NCBI GenBank assembly: GCA_033764095.1
Contig: JANRJF010000474.1
Coordinates: 1-21,263 of the forward strand
DNA from: JBDTMT01 sp033764095
GTDB taxonomy: Bacteria; Desulfobacterota; Binatia; HRBIN30; CADEER01
Reading direction: 5' to 3'
Length of the DNA stretch: 21,263 bases
Shown: in pieces, positions 9,537-16,402 of the stretch
Position numbering within the stretch: position 1 is the stretch's first letter
Layout of the letters: each line of letters begins with the position of its first letter
The notes under the pieces: generated by a model
What the model was told of the DNA's origin: nothing
The model's input: the letters and a program-made list of their open reading frames with translations, nothing else
The model's database searches: none
Made by a program: the position numbers and the translations under genes

Positions 9537-10229
9537 TCAATTCGGCAGGAAGCCGCGCGGATGCGTGTGGCACGGGTAGCAGGGCGTGGTGAAGTGCGGC
9601 TCGCCCATCCCGTCGCTGCGATAGAAGCGGGTCGTCGTGTGGCACACCTCGCACACCCCGGTGCCCGGCCGGCTGGCGCTGGCGAAGCTGCCGTCGGCCA
9701 ACCCCTGCAAGTTGTCGAACACGATCGGCGCCGCGCAGCCACCGGTGCGCGTCGGCGTGCCGCAGGTGGGATCGGGGCTCGCACAGAGCTGCTCGGCGCT
9801 GCACTGCGCCTCGCTGTCGCACGGCGTGACCTGGTTGTCGCGGTTCGACAGCGGCAGCTCGGAACGGATCAGCAGCAGGTTCGGGCTGCCGTGCGGCGTG
9901 TGGCAGATGGTGCACTGCTGCGGCGCGGCGACGGCGGGATCGTGGTGGGTGATCGGTGCGCGGTGGCAGTCGGGACAGCGCGGCAGGCTGCGATGGCCGC
10001 AGCCCACCTCGCCGGGGGTGAGATCGCGGTGACAGTTGCCGCACTTGACGTCGAAGCCGCCGTGGCCGCCGTCGGCGACCATCTGCGTCGCCAGCTCGTT
10101 GTGACAGAAGGCGCACTGGCCATACACGCGATCGGCGGGTGGCGGCTCGCCGCTGTACTGGCGGGCGCCGTGATCGCCGCAGCCGGCGAGCAGCACCGCC
10201 AGCGCCGCGATGGCCGCGCGGTGTCTCAT
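9537..10229 (-). CDS. Hexahaem cytochrome c lipoprotein with doubled-CXXCH motifs
   Basis: The product is 230 residues. The signal peptide ends in lipobox LAGC (Cys17), so it is membrane-anchored. Six haem sites: CAFCH 39-43, CGNCH 63-67, CPDCH 85-89, CTICH 106-110 (followed by TPHGS, as in doubled-CXXCH domains), CEVCH 193-197 and CYPCH 217-221. A haem-free insert (about 120-190) carries five Cys (137, 143, 149, 156, 165) spaced like small disulfide modules of secreted proteins. Additional His residues (54-56, 79, 95, 96, 113) could be distal ligands. It is last in the six-gene operon and overlaps the gene before it in ATGA. Likely a periplasmic-side or surface electron carrier; which leaflet holds it is unknown. 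Confidence 0.88.
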   Translation of the reverse strand: MRHRAAIAALAVLLAGCGDHGARQYSGEPPPADRVYGQCAFCHNELATQMVADGGHGGFDVKCGNCHRDLTPGEVGCGHRSLPRCPDCHRAPITHHDPAVAAPQQCTICHTPHGSPNLLLIRSELPLSNRDNQVTPCDSEAQCSAEQLCASPDPTCGTPTRTGGCAAPIVFDNLQGLADGSFASASRPGTGVCEVCHTTTRFYRSDGMGEPHFTTPCYPCHTHPRGFLPN

Positions 10230-10798
10230 CGCAGCGTCCCGTGACACTGCCGGCAGAGCTGGCCGTCGCTCACCGGCAGGCGCAACATCCGCGTCCCCCG
10301 GTCGGCGAATCGACCGACCGCGTCCTTCTCGCCCGCCTTGGCCGCCAGCGCCGCCCAACGGTCGAGCACCGCCTGGCGGACCGCGCCGGCCAGGCCGGCG
10401 TCCGGCGGCAACCAGCCCTGCGCCAACCAGCCTTCCTCCTCCAGTACCTTGGGATCGTGGTACAGGTGACAGCTGCCGCAGTAGAGGTGGCCGTTGTCGC
10501 CGAGCGGCAGCTCGACCGCATCGGCAGGCCGCCCGGCCATGGCCAGTTTCACCGCCGCCGGCTCGGCAGTGACGTGCTCCTTGGAGCCGGCGTGCGTGGT
10601 CTCGTCGTGGCACAGCGTGCAGGTCTCCAGCTTCGACCGCTCCAGCGACATGTCGTCGGTATGGCACGCACCGCACTTCTCCATGTCGAGCTCGCCGTCG
10701 GACTTGAGCATGTGATGCGGCGAGTCGTCGTCCTCGGCGCGCGCGGCGGCAACGACCAGCAGCCACACCACGAGCGCAAGCGCCCCGGAGCGGATCAT
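10226..10798 (-). CDS. Periplasmic tetrahaem cytochrome c
   Basis: The product is 190 residues. Signal peptide 1-21 (AAARA|EDD) without a lipobox, so it should be soluble in the periplasm. Four haem sites: CGACH 42-46, CTLCH 60-64, CGSCH 107-111 and CRQCH 182-186. The first two are tightly paired with nearby His28/His29 and His69; the last two are separated by a helical, haem-free stretch of about 70 residues (112-181). It is the only non-lipidated cytochrome of the operon and the natural candidate for carrying electrons across the periplasm. ATG 10798 overlaps the previous stop (ATGA), and its own stop overlaps the next start in the same way. An upstream in-frame extension to 10966 lacks a signal peptide at its N terminus and is rejected. 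Confidence 0.88.
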   Translation of the reverse strand: MIRSGALALVVWLLVVAAARAEDDDSPHHMLKSDGELDMEKCGACHTDDMSLERSKLETCTLCHDETTHAGSKEHVTAEPAAVKLAMAGRPADAVELPLGDNGHLYCGSCHLYHDPKVLEEEGWLAQGWLPPDAGLAGAVRQAVLDRWAALAAKAGEKDAVGRFADRGTRMLRLPVSDGQLCRQCHGTLR

Positions 10799-11181
10799 TG
10801 CGGCACTCCGTTGGTGCCGTGACATTGCGCGCAGCTCGCCTCGCCCTGGTTCTGGATGATCGCGCGGATGCCCGGCAGATCGACCTCGCTGTTCGGCAGG
10901 CCGGTGCGGTTCACCTGGTGCATGTTGTTGACGTTGTGGCAGCCGAAGCAGTCGGAGCGCATCCACCCGGTCGGATGCTCCTCCTCCAGCACCACCAGGC
11001 CCGCCGGCGAGGCGAGCAGATTGCCGTAGTCCTCGCTCTGCGGCCCCGCCTCACTGCCGCAGCCGCCGACGAGCACGACGCCCGCCAGCAGCACCGTCGC
11101 CGTGAGCACCCGCGCACCGCTCGAGCCCGGGCCCCAGCCCGAGCCCGTCAGCAGATCGGATCGCCGCCGCTTGCCGCGCAT
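10795..11181 (-). CDS. Dihaem cytochrome c lipoprotein
   Basis: The product is 128 residues with a long basic N-region, a hydrophobic core (25-40) and lipobox VGGC (Cys41). Two haem sites: CFGCH 78-82 and CAQCH 117-121. ATG 11181 is preferred over in-frame ATG 11211, which would lie inside the upstream gene; GAGGGAG precedes 11181 by about seven bases. It starts 10 bases after the heptahaem stop, and its own stop overlaps the tetrahaem start. The small size and two separated haems suggest a bridging carrier held on a membrane. No closer family match is recognised. Confidence 0.82.
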   Translation of the reverse strand: MRGKRRRSDLLTGSGWGPGSSGARVLTATVLLAGVVLVGGCGSEAGPQSEDYGNLLASPAGLVVLEEEHPTGWMRSDCFGCHNVNNMHQVNRTGLPNSEVDLPGIRAIIQNQGEASCAQCHGTNGVPQ

Positions 11182-11191
11182 CGCCGCTCCC

Positions 11192-11830
11192 TCAGTTGAT
11201 CGCCTTGGCATGGCAGTTCAGACAGAAGTCCTCGCGGTGGCAGTTGCCGCACTGGATCGGATTGGCGCGCGCGTCGACCGAGTGCAGGGTCAGGTAGTTG
11301 CGGTCGTGCATGAAGGTCAGGATCGAGTCGCGATTCTGGTGGCAGTTGATGCAGAACGCGTCGCGGTGACAGTTCTGGCAGGCGACCGGATCGGCGCTGG
11401 CGGTGGCACCGTGCACGCGCAGCCACGCCACCTGATGGTTCTCCGGCAGCAGCGGGATCATGTTGCCGTGGCAGGTCGTACAGGCCGACGGCGCCGCGGC
11501 GATCCGCGTGTCGCTGGGCCCGTGACAGTAGTGGCAGGCGGCGCTGCCGGGAAAGAGCGCCGCGCCGGAGGCGCTCGCCGCCAGCGACTCGTTGCCGGTG
11601 TCGATGCGCGCGTCGAAGCGATGGCAGTCGTTGCAGACGATCTGCTCAGCCGCCAGGCTCGGGGCGTGGCGCTGGTGGTCGAATTTGTGGCGCGCGTCGG
11701 CGGTGCTCTGATTCGCGTGCGGCGCCGTGCGCGGCCGCAGGTACTGGTTCGCCGGCATGATGTTGCGGCACGCCGCCAGCCCGGCGAGCAGCAGCAGCAC
11801 GACGCCGCCGACGCGCAGCCGCGGGCTCAC
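11192..11830 (-). CDS. Heptahaem cytochrome c lipoprotein, candidate conduit partner of the porin
   Basis: The product is 212 residues with lipobox LAAC (Cys21). Seven haem sites: CNDCH 66-70, CHYCH 99-103, CTTCH 117-121, CQNCH 151-155, CINCH 160-164, CGNCH 194-198 and CLNCH 203-207. The last four form two copies of CXNCHRxxFCxNCH, an internal duplication. FDHQRH (50-55) resembles the His-rich start of class III-like multihaem domains. GTG 11830 overlaps the barrel gene stop in GTGA with GAGGAGC upstream, so the two proteins are made together. In known porin-cytochrome complexes a multihaem protein sits in or under the barrel; MtrA has ten haems, this has seven, so it would be a shorter wire or would need help from the dihaem or hexahaem proteins. 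That pairing is inference. Confidence 0.87.
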   Translation of the reverse strand: MSPRLRVGGVVLLLLAGLAACRNIMPANQYLRPRTAPHANQSTADARHKFDHQRHAPSLAAEQIVCNDCHRFDARIDTGNESLAASASGAALFPGSAACHYCHGPSDTRIAAAPSACTTCHGNMIPLLPENHQVAWLRVHGATASADPVACQNCHRDAFCINCHQNRDSILTFMHDRNYLTLHSVDARANPIQCGNCHREDFCLNCHAKAIN

Positions 11831-13374
11831 GGCTGCTCCTCGGGCGGCGCCGCCGCGTCGGGCGTCTCCGCCTCGTCCTCGGCCGCCTCGTCGGCCGCGC
11901 TGCGCGCGGTCGCGGCGGCCGCAAAGCTGCTCGCCGCCCAGCCGCTCGCCGGCAGCGATGGGTTGGCGCTCCAGGTCGCCGGCGCCGCGCCCCACGACGC
12001 CGGACCGAACTGGGTCGGGGCCCATGGCCAGGGGCGATTCTGATTGCCGACGCGGCTGCGATGCACGCCGCCGCGGAAGCCGTAGTCGGCGCTGTACGAG
12101 ATGAAGAAGCCGAAGCGGAAGTCCTCCGGGTAGAACTGGTTGCGGTTGGCCTCGAAGTTCACCTCGCCGACCAGGCCGGGCAGGAACATGTAGCCGACGC
12201 CGATCAGGCTGCCGACGGCGGTGCCGGATTGGTTGGTCGCCTTGGCATAGGCGCCGACGTTGCACATGGCGCGGAACAGGATGTCCTCGTAGACGCGGTT
12301 CTCGTAGACCAGCTTGGCGCCGTTCACCGTGCCGCCGGCGCTGTCGTAGCCGTAGTATTCGGCGCGCACCACCTCGAGCCCGTCGCCGCCGGGCAGATAC
12401 AGGACGCCGGTGCTCCAGACGTAGCCGTTGACGTAGTTGTCCTTGGTCCGCTCGTAGCGCTGGTAGGAGAGGTCGGCGTAGGTCGACACGGTGCGCGTCA
12501 GCGCGTAGCGCGTGCCGCCGCGGAACTGCAGCAGGTCGCTGATCGAGAACAGCTGGAAGATCGGATCCTCGCGGCGGTTGAGGTCCTGCACCACCGTGTC
12601 GCCGTTGTCCTGCGGCTTGTAGTAGCCGCTCTCGAAGTTGACCAGCAGCTCCGGCAGCCAGACCGCGCTCTGCACGCCGAGCCGCACCTGGTCGATGTTG
12701 GCGTGGTCGGCGTCGAAGGCGAAGTTGCCGTACAGGCTCGGCGCCCCCGGCGCCTGCGCGAAGGTGCGCGTACCGCTCAGCGTCACCTGCTGCATCAGCG
12801 CGCTGCCGGCGCGGTTCTGTTGCAGGTAGCCGAGCGCCAGGGCGCCGCCGGTGTACGAGGCCACCCGCACGCTGCCGCCGAAGATCTGCTCGTCCTCCGA
12901 GTAGGCCGGCGGACCGAAGATCGGTTCCCAGTATTGCGCCTGACCGCCGAACGCGGTGAGCGAGAACGGCGAGTCGCCGAGCCCGACGCGCACCTGGCCG
13001 GAGTCGGCGTCCCACATCCCGACCGGCGACTCGGCGACGATCTGGCGGCCGAGCGCGACGTCGAGATTGCCGGGGGCCGACGGCACGCGGATCGCGCCGG
13101 CGAAGAAGTCGGTCTCGGTGTTGTTGGCGTTGGCGAAGTCGTCCTGCAGGCGGAAGTAGGTGTCGAGCACCGTGCCGTGCGGCAGGCCGGAGAGGCCGAA
13201 GTCGCCGTACAACTCGACCGGCACCTCGGTGGGGCCGGGGAAATAGCCGTCGCCGTCGCGTACCTGGCCGAGGATGCTGGGCTCGAAGCGCAGATCGATG
13301 GCACGCGCCGGCGCGGGCGCCCGCAGCAGCCCGAGGGCGCACAGCAGAGCTGCGATGCGGTAGCGCGCGGCCAT
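11827..13374 (-). CDS. Outer-membrane beta-barrel porin of a porin-cytochrome conduit
   Basis: The product is 515 residues. Signal peptide 1-25 (APARA|I). From about 28 to 436 the sequence alternates polar and aromatic/hydrophobic residues with many Tyr, Gly and Asp turns, as in large beta-barrels; segments such as GALALGYLQQ, LLVNFESGYY and FRFGFFISYS look like strands. It has no CXXCH. Its position between a decahaem surface lipoprotein and a heptahaem lipoprotein identifies it as the likely sheath of an outer-membrane electron conduit, equal in role to MtrB or ExtB-type porins, though I do not see direct MtrB motifs. The last 75 residues (440-515) are Trp/Pro/Ala-rich and end acidic, so the protein does not finish on a terminal aromatic strand, which is unusual. 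ATG 13374 starts the signal peptide. Confidence 0.8.
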   Translation of the reverse strand: MAARYRIAALLCALGLLRAPAPARAIDLRFEPSILGQVRDGDGYFPGPTEVPVELYGDFGLSGLPHGTVLDTYFRLQDDFANANNTETDFFAGAIRVPSAPGNLDVALGRQIVAESPVGMWDADSGQVRVGLGDSPFSLTAFGGQAQYWEPIFGPPAYSEDEQIFGGSVRVASYTGGALALGYLQQNRAGSALMQQVTLSGTRTFAQAPGAPSLYGNFAFDADHANIDQVRLGVQSAVWLPELLVNFESGYYKPQDNGDTVVQDLNRREDPIFQLFSISDLLQFRGGTRYALTRTVSTYADLSYQRYERTKDNYVNGYVWSTGVLYLPGGDGLEVVRAEYYGYDSAGGTVNGAKLVYENRVYEDILFRAMCNVGAYAKATNQSGTAVGSLIGVGYMFLPGLVGEVNFEANRNQFYPEDFRFGFFISYSADYGFRGGVHRSRVGNQNRPWPWAPTQFGPASWGAAPATWSANPSLPASGWAASSFAAAATARSAADEAAEDEAETPDAAAPPEEQP

Positions 13375-13415
13375 GTCCCCCCCGACCTCGCCGCCGTCGT
13401 CAGCCGCGCATCGAC

Positions 13416-15623
13416 TCAGTTCCTACCCGCGTGGACGACGGATACCGCGGCGTCCCGACCCTCGGCGTGGCAGACATAGCACGCCTCCGAGCCGTCCGGC
13501 GCGGTCTGTGTCTGCGCGTGCGCGATCGCCGCGTCGCTGTCGTGGCAGGCCGTGCACACGGCGGTGATGGGCCCGGTCTGCGGCGGATCGGCCGGCACCG
13601 GTTGGCCGCTCGCCGGATCGAGCTGCGTGCGCAACGTCGGCAGCGCCGTTCCCGGATAGGGCGGGAGCAACTCGCTGTCGTCGACGTGGCACGACGAGCA
13701 GATGCGCAGGTCGCCGGGGAACAGCACGTCGGAGAACTCGTGAATCGAGTAGCCCGGCGGCGTCGGACCAAAGCCGTAGACGAGATACGGCTTCTGCTCC
13801 AGCTCCTCGCCGCGATGGATCTTGTGGATCAGCACCTTGAAGTCGATGGTCGAGGTCAACGCGCCCGCCGCCACCTCGGCCGGATCGCGCCGGCGCCGCG
13901 CCGCGTCGCTCTGCCGCGAGTTGTGGCACAGCACACAGTACTCGGTCTGATTGCGCAGCCCGCCGTGGATGGAGAAGTCCTTCGAGAACTCGCCATGGCA
14001 GTTGCCGCACAGCTGATTGTCGACCACCGTGCGGCGCACCAGCGGGGGCGAATCGTCGACCGTGAAGGTGACCAGCGGATTGACCGCCGCCTCGGTGGCG
14101 CTCACCTGCGAGGTGAGCTGCACGGTGCGGCGCGCCTCGGCGCCGAGCGACCAGGTCCCGGTCGCGTCGGCCGGCAGCGCCGCATTCGGCGTGAACTGGA
14201 ACGCGCCGGCGCCGTCCGGGCCGACCAGCGTGCCGGACGGCATGCTGCCGAGCGGACTGCCACCGAGCTGCGTCACGTAGTCCGTCGTCGGCCCGGCATA
14301 GTTGAAGGTCAGACTGCCGAGCGTGCTGAGATCGCGCAGCGGCGTGCCGGCGTCGTCGCTCACCGTGAAGGTGATCGTCGGCCGCTCGCCCGGCGCGTGG
14401 CTGCTGATCGCCGAGATGGTGACGTTCAAACCGGCGAGCTGCGCCGACTTCGCCGGCACGACATGCGCGCCGGGCACGCTGATGTCGAACTCCTGGTTCT
14501 GCGTCGCCGCATGGCACGCACTGCACTGGCCGTCGGCGTAGGCGCCGGGCTGATGGTTGGTGCCCGGCGGTCCTGCCTCGCTGGCGGCCAGCGACGGGTT
14601 GACGTCGTCGTGGCAGGTGGCGCACGCCGGCGCCGACGGCTTGCTGGCGTAGAACTCCGCCGTCGGCCCCTCGGCATGGCAGGTCAGGCATTCCTCGATG
14701 GCGCGCGGGAAGGCGACGCCGGTGACCCGCCCGTCGTCCTGCTTCTCGGCGAACACGACATAGGACTGCGAGCGGCTGCTGAAGATCTGGTAGGCGGTGC
14801 CCGGCGGGCCGTCGTTCACCAGGTGCAGATCGACGCCGGCGTGGATCTTGTGGACCATGTGGCGGAAGTCGAGGCTCTCGCCCTTCTCGTCCACCGCCGC
14901 CTCGGTGTGGCAGAGCGTGCACAGGCGCACCTCGCGGCGGTTGCCGTGTGCGAGCAGCGGCGCGTGACAGCTGTTGCACTGCGCGGTGGTGGTGTCCGAC
15001 CGCACCTGCGGCACGCCGCCGGCCGGCACGAAGTCGAAGATCGGATTGACGCCCAGCTGCTGCCCGTCGAAGCTGCGATCGACCTGGATGCCGAGCGCGT
15101 AGGTCAGCGTCGCATCGTATCCCTCCGGCAACCGGGTGCCGTACGTGTAGCGATAGGTGCCGCTGCGCGCATCGACCAGGACCAACTGGCCGCCGCTGTC
15201 GTACGCCGGCCGCGTCGCGTTGACGTTGTTCACGTAGCGCCAGAACGTGTTGCCGAGATCGCCGCCGCCCGCGTACTCCTCCAGATGGGCGACCGCGAAG
15301 CGCACCCGCGCCTGCTGCTCGCTCTGCGCGCTGCTGGTCACCGCGGTGAGCGGGATGCCGGCGTCGTCGGCGACGGTGAAGGTGACGGAGATGGCGCGAT
15401 CGGAGGACACCGACGCGCCGAGAATCTCGCTGGCGAGCCCGGCGCCGGCGGCCTGCGTCGGCAGCGCGGTCGGCGATGGCGTCGGCGTGCGCGTCGGCGA
15501 CGCCTTGGAGTCGCCATCGCCGCATCCGACCAACGCCAGCGGCACGAGCAGCGAGAGCAGCACCGCACAGATGCGCCCGATCATCCGTCGCTCGTCGTTG
15601 CGGTACCCTGTGGGATGCAGCAT
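13416..15623 (-). CDS. OmcA/MtrC-family decahaem surface cytochrome c lipoprotein
   Basis: The product is 735 residues. Lipobox LVGC (Cys34), then a Thr/Pro linker (42-56). The four-domain plan of MtrC/OmcA/MtrF is visible: beta domain I (about 62-200), pentahaem domain II with sites at 216-220, 235-239, 312-316, 334-338 and 367-371, beta domain III (about 390-525), and pentahaem domain IV with sites at 539-543, 563-567, 642-646, 690-694 and 715-719. Signature helices FRHMVHKIHAG (253-263) and FKVLIHKIHRG (595-605) occur once per haem domain. Family members reduce metals, flavins or other external acceptors on the cell surface. It is first in the operon; the porin starts 41 bases after it. 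ATG 15623 is preferred over in-frame 15584 because of GGAGGA four bases upstream. Confidence 0.95.
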   Translation of the reverse strand: MLHPTGYRNDERRMIGRICAVLLSLLVPLALVGCGDGDSKASPTRTPTPSPTALPTQAAGAGLASEILGASVSSDRAISVTFTVADDAGIPLTAVTSSAQSEQQARVRFAVAHLEEYAGGGDLGNTFWRYVNNVNATRPAYDSGGQLVLVDARSGTYRYTYGTRLPEGYDATLTYALGIQVDRSFDGQQLGVNPIFDFVPAGGVPQVRSDTTTAQCNSCHAPLLAHGNRREVRLCTLCHTEAAVDEKGESLDFRHMVHKIHAGVDLHLVNDGPPGTAYQIFSSRSQSYVVFAEKQDDGRVTGVAFPRAIEECLTCHAEGPTAEFYASKPSAPACATCHDDVNPSLAASEAGPPGTNHQPGAYADGQCSACHAATQNQEFDISVPGAHVVPAKSAQLAGLNVTISAISSHAPGERPTITFTVSDDAGTPLRDLSTLGSLTFNYAGPTTDYVTQLGGSPLGSMPSGTLVGPDGAGAFQFTPNAALPADATGTWSLGAEARRTVQLTSQVSATEAAVNPLVTFTVDDSPPLVRRTVVDNQLCGNCHGEFSKDFSIHGGLRNQTEYCVLCHNSRQSDAARRRRDPAEVAAGALTSTIDFKVLIHKIHRGEELEQKPYLVYGFGPTPPGYSIHEFSDVLFPGDLRICSSCHVDDSELLPPYPGTALPTLRTQLDPASGQPVPADPPQTGPITAVCTACHDSDAAIAHAQTQTAPDGSEACYVCHAEGRDAAVSVVHAGRN

Positions 15624-15626
15624 CGA

Positions 15627-15632
15627 TCCTCC
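15627..15632 (-). promoter_or_regulatory. Ribosome binding site deciding the decahaem start
   Basis: On the minus strand GGAGGA stands four bases before ATG 15623. The in-frame ATG 15584 has only a poor purine stretch, so the longer form with an 18-residue N-region before the hydrophobic core is favoured. Confidence 0.55.
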
Positions 15633-15653
15633 GCCGCTAAGACGTGCGCGTCC

Positions 15654-15681
15654 GCTATCGCGCCTCCCAATGTGTCGTCAA
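15654..15681 (-). promoter_or_regulatory. Candidate promoter of the multihaem operon
   Basis: On the minus strand TTGACG (complement at 15676-15681) and GATAGC (15654-15659) are spaced by 16 bases, five and three matches to sigma-70 boxes, placing a start about 25 bases before ATG 15623. It lies in the 186-base divergent gap (15624-15809), where no palindrome convincing enough to call an operator is seen. Confidence 0.35.
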
Positions 15682-15809
15682 GGCGGATCTGCTGCGCGCG
15701 GGGAAGTGTGATCGCTACACGTCGGCGATCGGCACCGTGTGATTCCGAAATGTGGGAAGGGAGGATTCCCGCGTTCGTTGCGCGACTGTCAGTCTGCTAC
15801 TCCCGCAGC

Positions 15810-16031
15810 GTGCCGCGCTCGCGTTCCGACTGGCCGATTCGTCGCTACCGCTTGGGGGAGGAACCACCCGACGATCTCGGAGAGCTCACCACCGCGAGCC
15901 AGCGCGTGGCGATGATGTGGAGGCTGGCCGGGGAAGGGTGGCAGCTCGCCGGGCGGACGCTTCCAAGCTACCGGCGTAGCGAGATTCCGCTGCGGCTGTA
16001 CGCGCCGGGCGAGCCGCGCGATGAGGAATGA
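15810..16031 (+). CDS. Small conserved-type protein coupled to a nucleotidyltransferase gene
   Basis: The product is about 73 residues from GTG 15810; the in-frame ATG 15750 would add 20 residues, and neither has a clear ribosome site, so the start is uncertain. Recognisable core: YRLGEEPPDDLGELTTASQR, then RVAMMWRLAGEGWQLAGR and LPSYRR. Small proteins with this pattern (DDLS-TT...ER-AMMW-L...W-L-GR-LP-Y) commonly precede a MNT/AbiEii-like nucleotidyltransferase gene, and that is the case here: the stop overlaps the next ATG in ATGA (16028-16031). This recollection is from family knowledge, not a search. The function is unknown; the pairing looks like a toxin-antitoxin-style two-gene unit, but this is not shown. 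Confidence 0.6.
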   Translation: MPRSRSDWPIRRYRLGEEPPDDLGELTTASQRVAMMWRLAGEGWQLAGRTLPSYRRSEIPLRLYAPGEPRDEE

Positions 16032-16400
16032 CGCGACTCGGTGAGCTCAACCCCGACTTCCGGGATGTCCTGCGCCCCTTCGCCGCGGAGCAGGTCGAGT
16101 TCTTGGTCTTTGGCGCGTATGCGCTGGCGCTGCACGGCGTGCGCGCTTCACCGGCGATCTCGACGTGTTCGTGCGTCCGGCTTCCGACAATGCGGAACGC
16201 GTGTCGAAGGCGTTGGTGCGATTCGCGCAGCGCTCGCGAGTGCCGGCGTCACACCGGCGGATTTCTCAATCGCGGGAATCGTCTGCCAGATTGGACTACC
16301 GCCGGCGCGCAACGACATCCTGACGCAGATCAGCGGCGTGACCTTCGACGAGGCATGGGCGAGCCGTGAGACCACTGATCTCGAAGGATCGGTCGTACCT
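16028..16400 (+). pseudogene. Broken, 3'-truncated nucleotidyltransferase-like gene
   Basis: Three frames together spell one nucleotidyltransferase-fold protein. Frame one: ELNPDFRDVLRPF and EQVEFLVFGAYALALHGV (16028 to about 16144). Frame two: FTGDLDVFVRPASDNAERV and SKALVRF (16147-16224), which carries the GDLDVFV metal-binding motif. Frame three: AALASAGVTPADF, AGIVCQIGLPPARNDILTQI and SGVTFDEAWASR (about 16227-16400). A single missing base near 16144-16146 and another near 16224-16226 would restore one frame. After DLEGSVVP the usual C-terminal part is absent and the sequence runs straight into the end of the converging GNAT gene. Two frameshifts plus truncation argue for a decaying gene, though assembly error could explain the frameshifts. 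Confidence 0.8.
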
Positions 16401-16402
16401 TC

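Noticed and set aside
10799..10966. N-terminal extension of the tetrahaem cytochrome to 10966
   Set aside because: It would bury the signal peptide and overlap the dihaem gene; ATG 10798 with ATGA overlap explains the start.
12061..13479. Plus-strand 472-codon frame over the barrel gene
   Set aside because: Val/Ala/Asp/His/Arg-rich antisense shadow of a protein with a signal peptide and barrel character.
13431..15749. Plus-strand open frame antisense to the decahaem gene, continuous with the small gene ending at 16031
   Set aside because: Only the last 70 to 90 codons look like a protein; the rest is antisense to ten well-placed haem motifs.
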